From contig JAVBPH010000008.1 of NCBI GenBank assembly GCA_031549725.1, positions 1 to 46,091 of the forward strand: a stretch of DNA of 46,091 nt, read 5' to 3'. Origin of the DNA: UBA937 sp031549725 (lineage in GTDB: Bacteria > Spirochaetota > Spirochaetia > Treponematales > Breznakiellaceae). Each line of letters opens with the position of its first letter. Position 1 is the first letter of the stretch. A program made the position numbers and the translations under genes. The notes beneath the pieces were generated by a model. That model was not told where the DNA came from. It ran no database searches and worked only from the letters and a program-made list of their open reading frames with translations. Below are positions 17,927 to 26,299 of this stretch, piece after piece.

Positions 17927-18883
17927 ATGAAACAACAGAGGATTGTTTTTTTTCTTGTATTAATTCTGATAGGTACTTTTCCGCTTTTCAGTGATGAATC
18001 ATCCATCGGTATTAATATCCGCTATTACGATAAACGGATTTACTATATCCAGGATGACCCTGTCTGGGTCCAGGTTACCATTTCAAACAACAGTCCCGAT
18101 ACTTACCGGTTTAAACTGGCGGATGACAGGATTTTTTCAATTGATTTTGATGTAAGAACCCTGAACAACAGGACCGTGGAGGTTTCGGAAAATATTTTAC
18201 GGAAAAGAACCCAGAATCTGCCGGTATTTTTCAGGGAAGTTTCGGTCGAACCGGGTGAATCCTTTTCCTTTATTGAGGACCTCCGGGATTATGCCATGCT
18301 GGACCAGGCCGGTTCCTATGTGGTACAGGCAAAGTTATATCCGGAACTGATGAAAAATACCCAGTCCCGGCCGGTTATGTCCAACCGGCTCAGCCTAAGC
18401 CTCAGAACCGCCCCCATCAGGGGTGCCGACGGAATTCCCCTGGCCCTGGATGTGGAAACCAATGCGGTGCTGGTCAGGGAAAAACTTCCCCCGGACGAAG
18501 TGGTACAGTACCTTATAACCGCCCGCCAGAAGGGCCAATGGGAAAAATTCTTCTTGTATCTTGACCTGGAATCCATGATTATTAATGATGCGGGCCGCCG
18601 GAGGATATGGCTGGTGGAATCCGAGGAAGGCCGGAAACGGATGCTCGACCGTTACAGGATTGATCTCCAGAATGCCACCACGGATGGTGATTTTTCCACC
18701 ATTCCCCTGGAATTCAGGATTGAACGGACCAGTTACGGCCAGGAAGAAGGCACCGTAACGGTGCTTGAAAAATTTAAAACAGGAACCTATATTGAAAGGA
18801 AAAGGTATACGTATCACCTGCGGAAGCGGGATGATATCTGGACGGTGGTGGATTATACGGTTTTAAACCTGGGGACGGAATGA
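17927..18883 (+). CDS. Secreted protein of unknown function
   Basis: 318 residues. A signal peptide-like N-terminus (basic MKQQR, hydrophobic core to about residue 20, then FSDES) is followed by a beta-rich domain of about 140 residues (VQVTISNNSPDTYRF, FREVSVEPGESFSF) resembling an immunoglobulin-like or intracellular proteinase-inhibitor-like fold. The C-terminal half is of mixed helix and strand. I recognise no named family; it may be specific to spirochaetes. GGAG lies seven bases before the ATG. The stop overlaps the start of the PilZ gene by four bases (ATGA), so the two are translationally coupled. Confidence 0.75.
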   Translation: MKQQRIVFFLVLILIGTFPLFSDESSIGINIRYYDKRIYYIQDDPVWVQVTISNNSPDTYRFKLADDRIFSIDFDVRTLNNRTVEVSENILRKRTQNLPVFFREVSVEPGESFSFIEDLRDYAMLDQAGSYVVQAKLYPELMKNTQSRPVMSNRLSLSLRTAPIRGADGIPLALDVETNAVLVREKLPPDEVVQYLITARQKGQWEKFFLYLDLESMIINDAGRRRIWLVESEEGRKRMLDRYRIDLQNATTDGDFSTIPLEFRIERTSYGQEEGTVTVLEKFKTGTYIERKRYTYHLRKRDDIWTVVDYTVLNLGTE

Positions 18884-19656
18884 AATTATTATTAATCCTT
18901 GCATCAGATGAAATCCATGAGACTATTGCTACCTGTGTAAAACCCCTTGGATTTGAACTGATCCGGTACAAACATGTACTTAAAGCAATGGATAATATTG
19001 ACGAAATTGACCCGACGGGAATTATTATCAGCGCCGAGGATTTTCCCCGGCACTGGAAAACCGTGGTTCAGTTTGTCCGGGCCGAAAGACCCAAGGAAAC
19101 CACCCCTATTGTTATTTTACGGGGGAATAATTTCCCCCTGGAAGAAACATCCAAGGCCTTTTACCTGGGGGTCAGCGGTATCGTTTCGGAAAACCTGAAT
19201 GAATCCATGGAAATTGACCGGCTTCTGAGTATCCTGGGACGCTATGTGCCCCTGGATGAAAAACGGAAAGCTAAAAGATACAAGATGGAAAAAGACAGCC
19301 ATATGGATTTTATGTTTACCAATCCGAATAATGGCCGTATCATCACCGGAGAAATAAAGAGTATTTCCAGTACGGGAATTTCCTTCCAGCCCGATCAGCC
19401 GGGTCTGCTGGACAACATTTCCCTGTCCATGGACATTCCCCACTGTTCTCTCCGGATAGGTGAAGAAATTATTTCCCCGGTCTGCAGGCTGATCCGTTCC
19501 GGCAGGATTATTTCCCTGGAGTTTGACAGTATCAGCAAATCCGAACGGCAGCTGCTGAATGATTATCTGGAAAGAATTCCCCTGAGGAAACACAAAGCAT
19601 TATCCGGGGAAAAGGAAAAGCCGGAAGATCCCCCCGGGAATACACCGGCCCAGTAA
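18880..19656 (+). CDS. Pseudo-receiver plus PilZ domain protein
   Basis: 258 residues. Residues 1-120 have the strand-helix pattern of a response-regulator receiver (LLLILASDEI, GIIISAEDFP, PIVILRG, YLGVSGIVSE), but the phosphoacceptor position appears to be Ala and the conserved Lys is missing, so phosphorylation is unlikely. Residues 128-240 are a PilZ domain with the RxxxR motif (RKAKR) and SISSTG in place of D/NxSxxG. PilZ domains bind cyclic di-GMP; binding here is plausible but the second motif is altered. Coupled by a four-base overlap to the secreted protein upstream. It ends five bases from the convergent hemW gene, with no terminator between. Confidence 0.75.
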   Translation: MKLLLILASDEIHETIATCVKPLGFELIRYKHVLKAMDNIDEIDPTGIIISAEDFPRHWKTVVQFVRAERPKETTPIVILRGNNFPLEETSKAFYLGVSGIVSENLNESMEIDRLLSILGRYVPLDEKRKAKRYKMEKDSHMDFMFTNPNNGRIITGEIKSISSTGISFQPDQPGLLDNISLSMDIPHCSLRIGEEIISPVCRLIRSGRIISLEFDSISKSERQLLNDYLERIPLRKHKALSGEKEKPEDPPGNTPAQ

Positions 19657-19661
19657 AAAGA

Positions 19662-20810
19662 TTACCCCCGGTCCAATTCAAAAAAAGCATCCCCCACAAA
19701 CCGGTTCAGAAAAACAAGACCTTCCCTGGTTAATGCGGTCCTGTCCTCCCGGATAAGTCCATTGTTCCGCCACCGCCGGAGGGTTTCCGGAATCAAAGTA
19801 TCCCAGGTTCCGCCGGAACGTTTTTTTATCAATATGTCGCCCGGGCCTTCTATGTAACGGAAACCCATGAGGATCATTTCTTTGATAAGTTCCATCCGGT
19901 TTATGTTTTCCATCCGGGGTTCCAGGGTCCCGGTAAGAAATGTTTCTATATCCGCCGGAACCGTCCGCCGGACCGCGGTCCCGGTTGGATCATCAAAAAT
20001 AGTCCCCGACGCTCCCGGTCCGGCGCCCAACCAGTTTTCCATCCTCCAATACCGGATATTGTGGAGGCATTCTCCGCGGGGTCTGGAAAAATTGGAAACC
20101 TCATACTGGACATATCCGGATTCTTCCAAAAGACTTTTTCCCAGCAGCCAGAGAGAATCCGCCTCGTCATCGCCGGGGAGAATTATTTCATGTTTCCCGG
20201 CTTTTTCTTTCAGGACGGTTCCCTCCTCCAGGATGAGGGAATACAGCGAAATATGGGCTGGCCCATATGAAACCACTTTTTTAATATCCTCATGAAGGGT
20301 CTGTTCATCCTGGAAGGGCAACCCGGTGATCAGGTCCACGGAAAAGTTACCCCTCCATACATCCCGCAGAAGGGAAAGGGCTTCGGGAACGGTCCGGGCA
20401 GATCCGGTCCTGTTTACAGCCCGCCGGCTTTTTGCTGAAAACGACTGAACCCCCAGGCTGATCCGGCTAATCCCGGTATCCATGCAGGCCTGTATAAAAT
20501 CCCGGTTTACCGATTCGGGGTTTGCTTCAATGCTTATTTCCCCGGGCCATGTTTTTATGGCCGGGCTGATGGCCTTCATCAGCCGGGATATGCCGGAAGC
20601 TCCCAGCATGGACGGGGTTCCGCCGCCGATATATATGGACGGTATTGTATCAACAGAAAATTGATAAATCTGGTTAACCACATCCCTGGAAACTAATTCT
20701 GTATAACGGTTAAGCCGGTCATCATCTTTATCTGCAGCAACCGAATAAAAATCACAGTAATCGCAGGCGCCGGCACAAAAGGGAACATGAATATATAAGG
20801 ATGCTACCAT
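19662..20810 (-). CDS. hemW: HemW-like radical SAM protein
   Basis: 382 residues. The radical SAM cluster motif is HVPFCAGACDYCDFY (Cys 12, 16, 19), followed by GGGTPSML and the HemN_C-like C-terminal domain (REGLVFLNRF). It belongs to the HemW/YggW group once annotated as coproporphyrinogen III oxidase, now viewed as heme chaperones for haem insertion. CDYC, not the CxFC-plus-fourth-Cys of true HemN, supports HemW. Its use in an organism with little respiration is unclear. The ATG is eight bases after lepB2 and lacks its own ribosome site, so it is probably coupled to lepB2. Confidence 0.85.
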   Translation of the reverse strand: MVASLYIHVPFCAGACDYCDFYSVAADKDDDRLNRYTELVSRDVVNQIYQFSVDTIPSIYIGGGTPSMLGASGISRLMKAISPAIKTWPGEISIEANPESVNRDFIQACMDTGISRISLGVQSFSAKSRRAVNRTGSARTVPEALSLLRDVWRGNFSVDLITGLPFQDEQTLHEDIKKVVSYGPAHISLYSLILEEGTVLKEKAGKHEIILPGDDEADSLWLLGKSLLEESGYVQYEVSNFSRPRGECLHNIRYWRMENWLGAGPGASGTIFDDPTGTAVRRTVPADIETFLTGTLEPRMENINRMELIKEMILMGFRYIEGPGDILIKKRSGGTWDTLIPETLRRWRNNGLIREDRTALTREGLVFLNRFVGDAFFELDRG

Positions 20811-20818
20811 GGCAATAT

Positions 20819-21544
20819 CTAAAGACGGCCAAACCGGCCGAAAGGCCAGTAACGGAATACCACCCGGCCTGTAATGGAATCCACATCCACCGGACCCCAG
20901 GTACGGGAATCGTTGGTGTTGCTCCGGTCATCGGAAAGAAGAAAATACTCATCTCCCTTCAAAACCACCGGGTCCATATTTCCGGAAAAAGGCAGGGAAT
21001 CATCCCAAAGGGCTGAAACTTTCGGCGGGATTGTTTCATACAGCCGGGAAGATTCGGAGGTTAGTTCAAACTCAGTAAAATGGAAGGATTCATTGGCGGG
21101 TTTTATTCTCAGGACAAAATTAGTCATGGAAATTTCATCCCCCGGCAGACCAATCACCCGTTTGATAAATATATTGTTTTTCTGATCCAGGATACTGACC
21201 TGCTGGGCTGTAAAAAACCTGACCACCGAATCGCATACCCCAAGAAACACATTGGTTTTTCTCTGGGCCGACGTATTAATAACCACCACCTGCCCCCGTT
21301 TAAAAGGAGCCTGGGCGGATTCGGGAAGCATATGGTAAAATTTATAGGAAAGGACCACGAACCGGTCCCCCGGTTCAAAGTTTGGCTTCATACTGTCGTT
21401 CTGGATAACCCAAATAGAAAAAACGAAGGCGGTTATGATCGTGTACAGGATGCATATTCCCGCCAGCCAGAACAGGATCATCAGGATCCGGCTGCGCTGC
21501 TGTTTCTGGGCTGCATAGGAATATTTATGCCACTTATTAAACAT
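20819..21544 (-). CDS. lepB: Type I signal peptidase, second copy
   Basis: 241 residues. A transmembrane helix (about 20-43) precedes box B with the catalytic Ser in NDSMKP (S51); the general base Lys is in FIKRVIGLPGDE (K128); box E is LLSDDRSNTNDSRTWG. The enzyme cleaves signal peptides of exported proteins. A good AAAGGA lies before the ATG. It follows the first signal peptidase gene by 31 bases. Compared with that copy it is shorter and has one N-terminal membrane segment, so the two may differ in substrates. Confidence 0.93.
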   Translation of the reverse strand: MFNKWHKYSYAAQKQQRSRILMILFWLAGICILYTIITAFVFSIWVIQNDSMKPNFEPGDRFVVLSYKFYHMLPESAQAPFKRGQVVVINTSAQRKTNVFLGVCDSVVRFFTAQQVSILDQKNNIFIKRVIGLPGDEISMTNFVLRIKPANESFHFTEFELTSESSRLYETIPPKVSALWDDSLPFSGNMDPVVLKGDEYFLLSDDRSNTNDSRTWGPVDVDSITGRVVFRYWPFGRFGRL

Positions 21545-21575
21545 AACCGTTCCTTTCTGTTCTAAGCGTACAGAT

Positions 21576-22646
21576 TTATTTAACCAATCCTATACTGAAT
21601 TTTAATTTAAGTAAATCAAAATTAAACTTAAGTACCGCCTGGCCCAATATTTTTGCTTCCCTGACAGGCCCGAAGTACCTGCCGTCGTGGGAATTATCCC
21701 GGTTATCCCCCAGGGGTAAAATCCGGCCCTCCGGAACGTACCATCCCAACCGGGTCTGGGCCAGATGGGTCCGGTAGTTTTCATTGCTGGGAAGAGCCGC
21801 ACACTTCAGTTCCTGCCGGGCTTCATCGCGTGCAATACTATCGGGATATTTTATTGGCCTTTTCGGAACAGCTTCCCGGGCAATCGGTTCCGGGACATTA
21901 AGCAGCATTTCCATATAGGCGTCGGCCTTTCCCAAAGCCTCAAAAAAACGGTAATCCTCGTCATTGAATTCTCTGGTTATATGATGGTTAAATCCCCTGC
22001 CCTGGTTGAATTCGGCTTCGGAAACCCACCGGTCTTCACCCCGGAACAGGATACTTAAATTACCGTTGCGGCTGATAAACCGGTCGCCGGGAACACCCAC
22101 GGCCCTTTTTATCAGGAAGTGGTGTGTCGGGGCTCCGGTCTCGTCCTTGTCAATATCCACCAGGGAAAGGGTCAGCATAAACAGAACCCGCTGTACCACA
22201 TCAAAGGCCACCCCCCGGGAAACATAAGAGGGATTTTCAAAAATAATAATATCGTTCCGTTTCGGTTTTATTGGACTGGGGAGCTTCATAAAACCGGGTA
22301 AAAGTTCCGGGCCATATACAATTTTATTGACAAAAACCCGGTCCTTAATTAAAAGGGTATCAATCATGGACCCGGAAGGAATTTGATACAACTGGAAAAG
22401 ATACTGGTTGATCAGCAGGACCACACAGGCGGCCCATAAAAAAGCCTCAATCCAGTCCACAGCGGTCAGCACCACCACCTGAAGAGTGGGGTCTTTAATA
22501 TGCCTATTGATTCTTTCCCGGTATTTTTCCATTTTGAGGGCATGTTTTTCTTTTTTTTCCTGACGCTTTTCCCGGTGTTTATTCAGGAAGGATTCGGTAA
22601 AAAACTGGACCTGATCAAAAAAGTCCTTTGTATCTGTGTTTGCCAT
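21576..22646 (-). CDS. lepB: Type I signal peptidase, first copy, with long N-terminus
   Basis: 356 residues. A charged, coiled-coil-like N-terminal stretch rich in Lys and Glu (about 15-50) precedes a membrane segment (about 60-85). The catalytic Ser is in IPSGSM (S93) and Lys in FLIKRAVGVPGD (K180); box E is LPLGDNRDNSHDGRYFG. A large insertion of about 90 residues (roughly 205-290) lies between the Lys box and box E. I chose ATG 22646 over an upstream TTG because a promoter is spaced to begin transcription next to this ATG; there is no ribosome site. First gene of lepB-lepB-hemW. Confidence 0.9.
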   Translation of the reverse strand: MANTDTKDFFDQVQFFTESFLNKHREKRQEKKEKHALKMEKYRERINRHIKDPTLQVVVLTAVDWIEAFLWAACVVLLINQYLFQLYQIPSGSMIDTLLIKDRVFVNKIVYGPELLPGFMKLPSPIKPKRNDIIIFENPSYVSRGVAFDVVQRVLFMLTLSLVDIDKDETGAPTHHFLIKRAVGVPGDRFISRNGNLSILFRGEDRWVSEAEFNQGRGFNHHITREFNDEDYRFFEALGKADAYMEMLLNVPEPIAREAVPKRPIKYPDSIARDEARQELKCAALPSNENYRTHLAQTRLGWYVPEGRILPLGDNRDNSHDGRYFGPVREAKILGQAVLKFNFDLLKLKFSIGLVK

Positions 22647-22653
22647 TGAGTAA

Positions 22654-22682
22654 AAATTATCACGAAGTACCAACGTTGACAA
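22654..22682 (-). promoter_or_regulatory. lepB1 promoter, near-leaderless
   Basis: On the minus strand TTGTCA (22677-22682), 17 bases, TAATTT (22654-22659), then seven bases to the ATG. Its -35 box overlaps the -35 box of the divergent promoter by five bases. Confidence 0.5.
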
Positions 22683-22704
22683 GGGTTTAAGAGGGACCTA
22701 TAAT
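22676..22704 (+). promoter_or_regulatory. Consensus sigma70 promoter, leaderless start of the PEGA-SUMF1 gene
   Basis: TTGACA (22676-22681), exactly 17 bases, TATAAT (22699-22704): a full consensus match. The expected transcription start, seven bases after the -10, is base 22711, the A of the ATG. Confidence 0.8.
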
Positions 22705-22710
22705 TCGCCC

Positions 22711-24198
22711 ATGCCCTCAAAAAAGAAAAAGGGAGAACCAATCTCCAAGGATACTATAACTTTTAAGCCGATTATGGGGATCAGGCCCGGGATTTACCTG
22801 ACCGTTTTATATGTCCTGGCCCTGATACTTATTCTTTTTTTTCTCCTGATTTTTCCCGGTTTGGTAAACCGGCACAGCCGGGTTACCTTTACATCCAATC
22901 CCTGGGGAGCCGCGGTCAGGATGGATGATGTCTATATAGGAAGCACCCCCTTTACCATGAATATACCCAAAGGATCCCACCGGTTCACCCTTGTCCTGCC
23001 CGGGTTTGATAAAAAAAACCTGGATGCCACTATTCAGGGGAGAATTTTCGGGTCCCTGTTTTTTCCCAGTAAAATGACAATAAACGAAACCCTGAATACC
23101 CCGGATCCGGTGAATGCATTTACCCTGGGGGCCCGGTCTTTCTCGGAATGGAGCTTTGCGGGGGAAGGTATTGCCGTTTTCCAGCACCCCATGGATCTTT
23201 CCGAAGCAGCCTACCGGATAGGGCTGGTAAATAATCCGGCGGAAAGAACAAAAATAAATGAAATACTGAAGGCTTCCGCCCGGTTTGCCCATAGCAAAAC
23301 CGCTTCCAGGGATCTCATCCGGGCTAAATTTATTATTGATAATAATGGAAAAGCAGCCTCCCCCCTTTCCGCGGTAAAATCCGCCCAGGATATTATTCAA
23401 TACCTGGCGGATATCCCGGGATCATCAATCTGGCTTGGGGCCATGCTGCCCGGGGACGCATCTTCAAAAATAATCGATTCATCCTGGTATGAGGAAGAGG
23501 CGGAACTTTCCTTTAATCCTGTATACAGCACCGCCTACGATAATAACACGGTCAGGATTAAAAACCTGGTGTTCAGAAAAATTCCCGCGGGGGAATCCGT
23601 CATGTACAACCAGAAAATTGACCGGGATTTCTGGATCAGTGAAACCGAAGTAACCCAGGCGGACTGGGATGATTTTGTCCGGGAAAACCCCGAATGGTCC
23701 AAGGGCAATATGGATACTCTTATATCAGAAGGCCTTATCACCGACGATTACCTGATGTATCCCGACAGTCCTAATTATCCCAGACCAACAGTACCCGGGG
23801 TATCCTGGTTTGCAGCCAGGGCTTACTGTGATTGGCTTTCCCGGTCCCTGGGGGCCTCCATGGCGGATTATACCGTCCGTCTGCCCAGGGAAATTGAATG
23901 GGAATACGCCGCCCAGTACAGCAATAAGGTTTTGGCAGGACATGGAACGCCCCTGGTAAACATGCTGGGCAGCCTTTGGGAATGGTGCGAAGAACCCTAT
24001 GTACCCCTGAATTACCTTCCCGCTTCCCCGGAAGCCATAGCATTGGTTTCCTCCCCCCAGAGACCTGTCAAAGGGGGAGCCTGGAATTTCCGGGGATCCG
24101 CAAATATCCTGACCAGGGGTTCCCTGGAACCCAAATCCTGTTCTCCATTTGTATCCTTTAGACCGGTAATTGCGTTTTATAACGGAAATACCCCATGA
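22711..24198 (+). CDS. Membrane protein with PEGA and SUMF1 (formylglycine-enzyme-like) domains
   Basis: 495 residues. A short lysine-rich cytoplasmic tail is followed by one membrane helix (about 27-50), a PEGA domain (about 58-105; VTFTSNPWGAAVRMDD, GSTPFTMNIPKGSHRF), a middle region of unknown fold, and a C-terminal SUMF1/FGE-sulfatase domain (about 290-495; WISETEVTQADWDDF, GVSWFAARAYCDWL, PREIEWEYAA, GGAWNF). The two cysteines used by formylglycine-generating enzymes are not both present near the end (only SCSPF), so it is probably a binding or structural SUMF1 domain. PEGA domains are often at the cell surface. The gene starts with a leaderless-type consensus promoter and overlaps smpB by four bases. 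Confidence 0.85.
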   Translation: MPSKKKKGEPISKDTITFKPIMGIRPGIYLTVLYVLALILILFFLLIFPGLVNRHSRVTFTSNPWGAAVRMDDVYIGSTPFTMNIPKGSHRFTLVLPGFDKKNLDATIQGRIFGSLFFPSKMTINETLNTPDPVNAFTLGARSFSEWSFAGEGIAVFQHPMDLSEAAYRIGLVNNPAERTKINEILKASARFAHSKTASRDLIRAKFIIDNNGKAASPLSAVKSAQDIIQYLADIPGSSIWLGAMLPGDASSKIIDSSWYEEEAELSFNPVYSTAYDNNTVRIKNLVFRKIPAGESVMYNQKIDRDFWISETEVTQADWDDFVRENPEWSKGNMDTLISEGLITDDYLMYPDSPNYPRPTVPGVSWFAARAYCDWLSRSLGASMADYTVRLPREIEWEYAAQYSNKVLAGHGTPLVNMLGSLWEWCEEPYVPLNYLPASPEAIALVSSPQRPVKGGAWNFRGSANILTRGSLEPKSCSPFVSFRPVIAFYNGNTP

Positions 24199-24656
24199 GC
24201 GAGGGTGTTAAGGTAATAGCTGTAAACCGCAAAGCCCGGCATGACTATAGTGTGGATGAAACTTATGAGTGCGGCGTTGTCCTGATGGGTACCGAGATAA
24301 AATCCTTCCGGGACGGGAAAATTTCCTTTCCCGATGCCTGGGCCGAGGTTGTCCAGGGGGAAGTCTGGCTCAGGTCCCTGCGGATATCGGAAAACCCCTT
24401 TTCTTCGGTGTTTAACCATGACCCGGACCGCAGAAAAAAACTGCTTCTCCACAGGGATGAAATAAAGCGGATTGCCCGGAAGGTTGATGAAAAAGGCTAT
24501 ACCCTTATTCCCCTGTCATTCTATTTTAAAAACGGCCGGGTAAAGCTGGAATTGGGCCTTTGTAAGGGAAAAAAGGCCTTTGATAAAAGGGCGGATATCC
24601 GGGAAAGGGATATTCAACGGGAGGTATCCAGGGAATTCAGGCAAAAGCTTGGATAA
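24195..24656 (+). CDS. smpB: SsrA-binding protein SmpB
   Basis: 153 residues, normal length. Recognisable family stretches are NRKARHDY, YECGVVLMGTEIKSFRDG, LLLHRDEI, GYTLIPLSFYFKNGRVKLELGLCKGKK and the basic C-terminal tail (KRADIRERD). SmpB carries tmRNA to stalled ribosomes for trans-translation. The start overlaps the previous stop (ATGA) and has no own ribosome site, so expression depends on the PEGA-SUMF1 gene. No ssrA gene is seen in this window. Confidence 0.96.
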   Translation: MSEGVKVIAVNRKARHDYSVDETYECGVVLMGTEIKSFRDGKISFPDAWAEVVQGEVWLRSLRISENPFSSVFNHDPDRRKKLLLHRDEIKRIARKVDEKGYTLIPLSFYFKNGRVKLELGLCKGKKAFDKRADIRERDIQREVSREFRQKLG

Positions 24657-24711
24657 AACAGCATTTTTTTGCCGCTGCCGGCGGATATTTTGCTAATAAG
24701 CGGCTGGAATG

Positions 24712-24740
24712 TTGTGGGAATCCCCGGAACAGGATATATT
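24712..24740 (+). promoter_or_regulatory. Leaderless promoter of the 24747 gene
   Basis: TTGTGG (24712-24717), 17 bases, TATATT (24735-24740), six bases, then ATG at 24747. The -10 matches in five of six positions; the -35 keeps TTG only. Confidence 0.45.
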
Positions 24741-24746
24741 ATAAGT

Positions 24747-25568
24747 ATGAAAAAGTATTTATTTTTCGTATTATGTTTATCCATATTCTCAACCCATGTA
24801 AGGGCCGATGAGGATAAGGCTATCGTAAAATTAATGCCTTTTTCAATCCAGGGCCTGGGGACCGATGAAGCTAAAATCCTTGAAGCCCTTATTCAATCTT
24901 ATATTATCGATTTAGGCGACAGTACTAATTATAAGGCCGTTACCAATGACCCCCAATCCCAGGTTGAATCTCCCAATCCTGATTATATTATTGCCGGAAG
25001 TATCACCCTATCCGGGGATGAACGGATTCTTAAGCTGGAACTGGTGAATACCCAAACCGGGGAGGTCATGCAGTTTACCTCCAGCCATAAAACTACCAGC
25101 GATTTGGCATTAAAATCCCGTTCCCTGGTTCAGGAAGCCCTGTCCGGAGGAAACGAATCAAGCCAGACCGGCCGGGATATTTCCGAGTCCATCCAGGAAC
25201 AGAAAATAGCCGGAACCTGGAAAGGTGATAAAGGTATAGAACTGGTCCGGCTCATGCGGAACGGAACCGGCATGGCGGTCTTTTCCTCAGGAGCCCAGAT
25301 GATGCTTTCCTATTCCATCAAAAATGATGTACTCACCATTATGCAGACCTCCCCCAATGTGGACCGGTTTTACCATCCCGTACCCTACAATATTGCAAAA
25401 CAGCTGGTACAGGTGGCGGAACCCATGGTATGGGAAATGAAACTGTACAATAACGGCATGAACCTCCGGGGCACAAAAAAAGCCACCGCGGTGGAATACG
25501 AAGGTGATACGGTAAAGGCTTTCTTATTCGGCACCATCAGGGATGCGGAATGGACCAAAATGAAGTAA
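24747..25568 (+). CDS. Secreted TolB/CsgG-like protein of unknown function
   Basis: 273 residues from the ATG that opens a clean signal peptide (MKKYLFFVLCLSIFSTHVRA). Residues about 30-160 resemble the nucleotide-free alpha-beta fold seen in TolB N-terminal, CsgG and FlgO-type proteins (LMPFSIQGLG, LEALIQSYII, DYIIAGSITLSGDE, LELVNTQTGEV); this is my reading of the pattern, not a search. The C-terminal part (about 175-273) is beta-rich (GTWKGDKGIELVRL). Upstream in-frame codons lack signal-peptide features and were left out. Its promoter lies inside the smpB-24747 gap, so it can be expressed apart from smpB. Confidence 0.75.
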   Translation: MKKYLFFVLCLSIFSTHVRADEDKAIVKLMPFSIQGLGTDEAKILEALIQSYIIDLGDSTNYKAVTNDPQSQVESPNPDYIIAGSITLSGDERILKLELVNTQTGEVMQFTSSHKTTSDLALKSRSLVQEALSGGNESSQTGRDISESIQEQKIAGTWKGDKGIELVRLMRNGTGMAVFSSGAQMMLSYSIKNDVLTIMQTSPNVDRFYHPVPYNIAKQLVQVAEPMVWEMKLYNNGMNLRGTKKATAVEYEGDTVKAFLFGTIRDAEWTKMK

Positions 25569-25576
25569 GGGAACTT

Positions 25577-25598
25577 TCTAAAAACTTTAGTTTTTAGA
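25577..25598. terminator. AT-rich hairpin between convergent genes
   Basis: TCTAAAAACT and AGTTTTTAGA form a 10-bp stem with a two-base loop, nine bases after the stop of the 24747 gene. The same core recurs with a longer stem at 39737-39772. It may end transcription weakly in both directions. Confidence 0.5.
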
Positions 25599-25666
25599 GG
25601 TGCCCGTAATTCTTATTTAGTTCATTTGTTACTTAATTAAAACATAAAAGCGAACAGCCGGTCATT

Positions 25667-26122
25667 TTATTCATCCATATTATTTTTACGCATTCTCTTT
25701 TTTCTTAAATCCGCAGCAAAAAAAAGAACCAGGGTGAATACCCCCGCAAAAAGCGAAATAATATGAATATTTTTATCCGAAACCGGTTCAGGAATAAGCG
25801 GCAGAACCTGCTGACCCGCGGTGACACGTTTTTTTGAAGTCACCGGAAGCCCCACAATACGGACGAAACGTTCATCCCGGGTTCCATAACCAAGTTCCCT
25901 GGCATATACCGCAATTGTATCTGAATCATACTGCAAAGCAGTCAAAGAACCCTCCAGATCCCGGTTAATAGCCCTAAGATCATCCATATTTTTGGCTAAC
26001 CGGTCCCTTTCTGACGAAATAACCTCATATGCGGAAAAACTAGCCGCCCCAAAAAATGCGGAAAGTAAAGAATATATGATAATTGATACCCAAACAGCTG
26101 TAAAACATTTAAAAACATTCAT
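25667..26122 (-). CDS. FtsB/DivIC-like septum formation initiator
   Basis: 151 residues. A membrane segment (about 8-30) is followed by a coiled coil (about 32-63; SSERDRLAKNMDDLRAINRD) and the short family signature IAVYARELGYG (near 70-80). A second hydrophobic segment (about 120-138) and a basic tail follow, which is longer than usual for FtsB (about 100 residues). FtsB/DivIC proteins link early and late divisome parts. The gene is alone, convergent with the 24747 gene and divergent from the acidic-protein operon. No Shine-Dalgarno is visible. The extra C-terminal membrane helix is unusual. Confidence 0.72.
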   Translation of the reverse strand: MNVFKCFTAVWVSIIIYSLLSAFFGAASFSAYEVISSERDRLAKNMDDLRAINRDLEGSLTALQYDSDTIAVYARELGYGTRDERFVRIVGLPVTSKKRVTAGQQVLPLIPEPVSDKNIHIISLFAGVFTLVLFFAADLRKKRMRKNNMDE

Positions 26123-26299
26123 TATTCAGATTTACGGACTTTTTTAAGCTTTTCTTTAGTCTGCCGTTGACAGGGGAAACCCCCTAAGCTAACATAAGTA
26201 GTGGAAGTAAGGTCATTTTTTATAATAAAAACCTACAAATATAAACCGATATAACCGATACTCGATATATAGTGTTTTTAATAGGGGTGGAAGTGGGTT

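Noticed and set aside
26247..26270. Three spaced CGATA motifs upstream of the acidic-protein gene
   Set aside because: The spacing is uneven (9 and 7 bases) and the motif is short in an AT-rich region; it may be chance.
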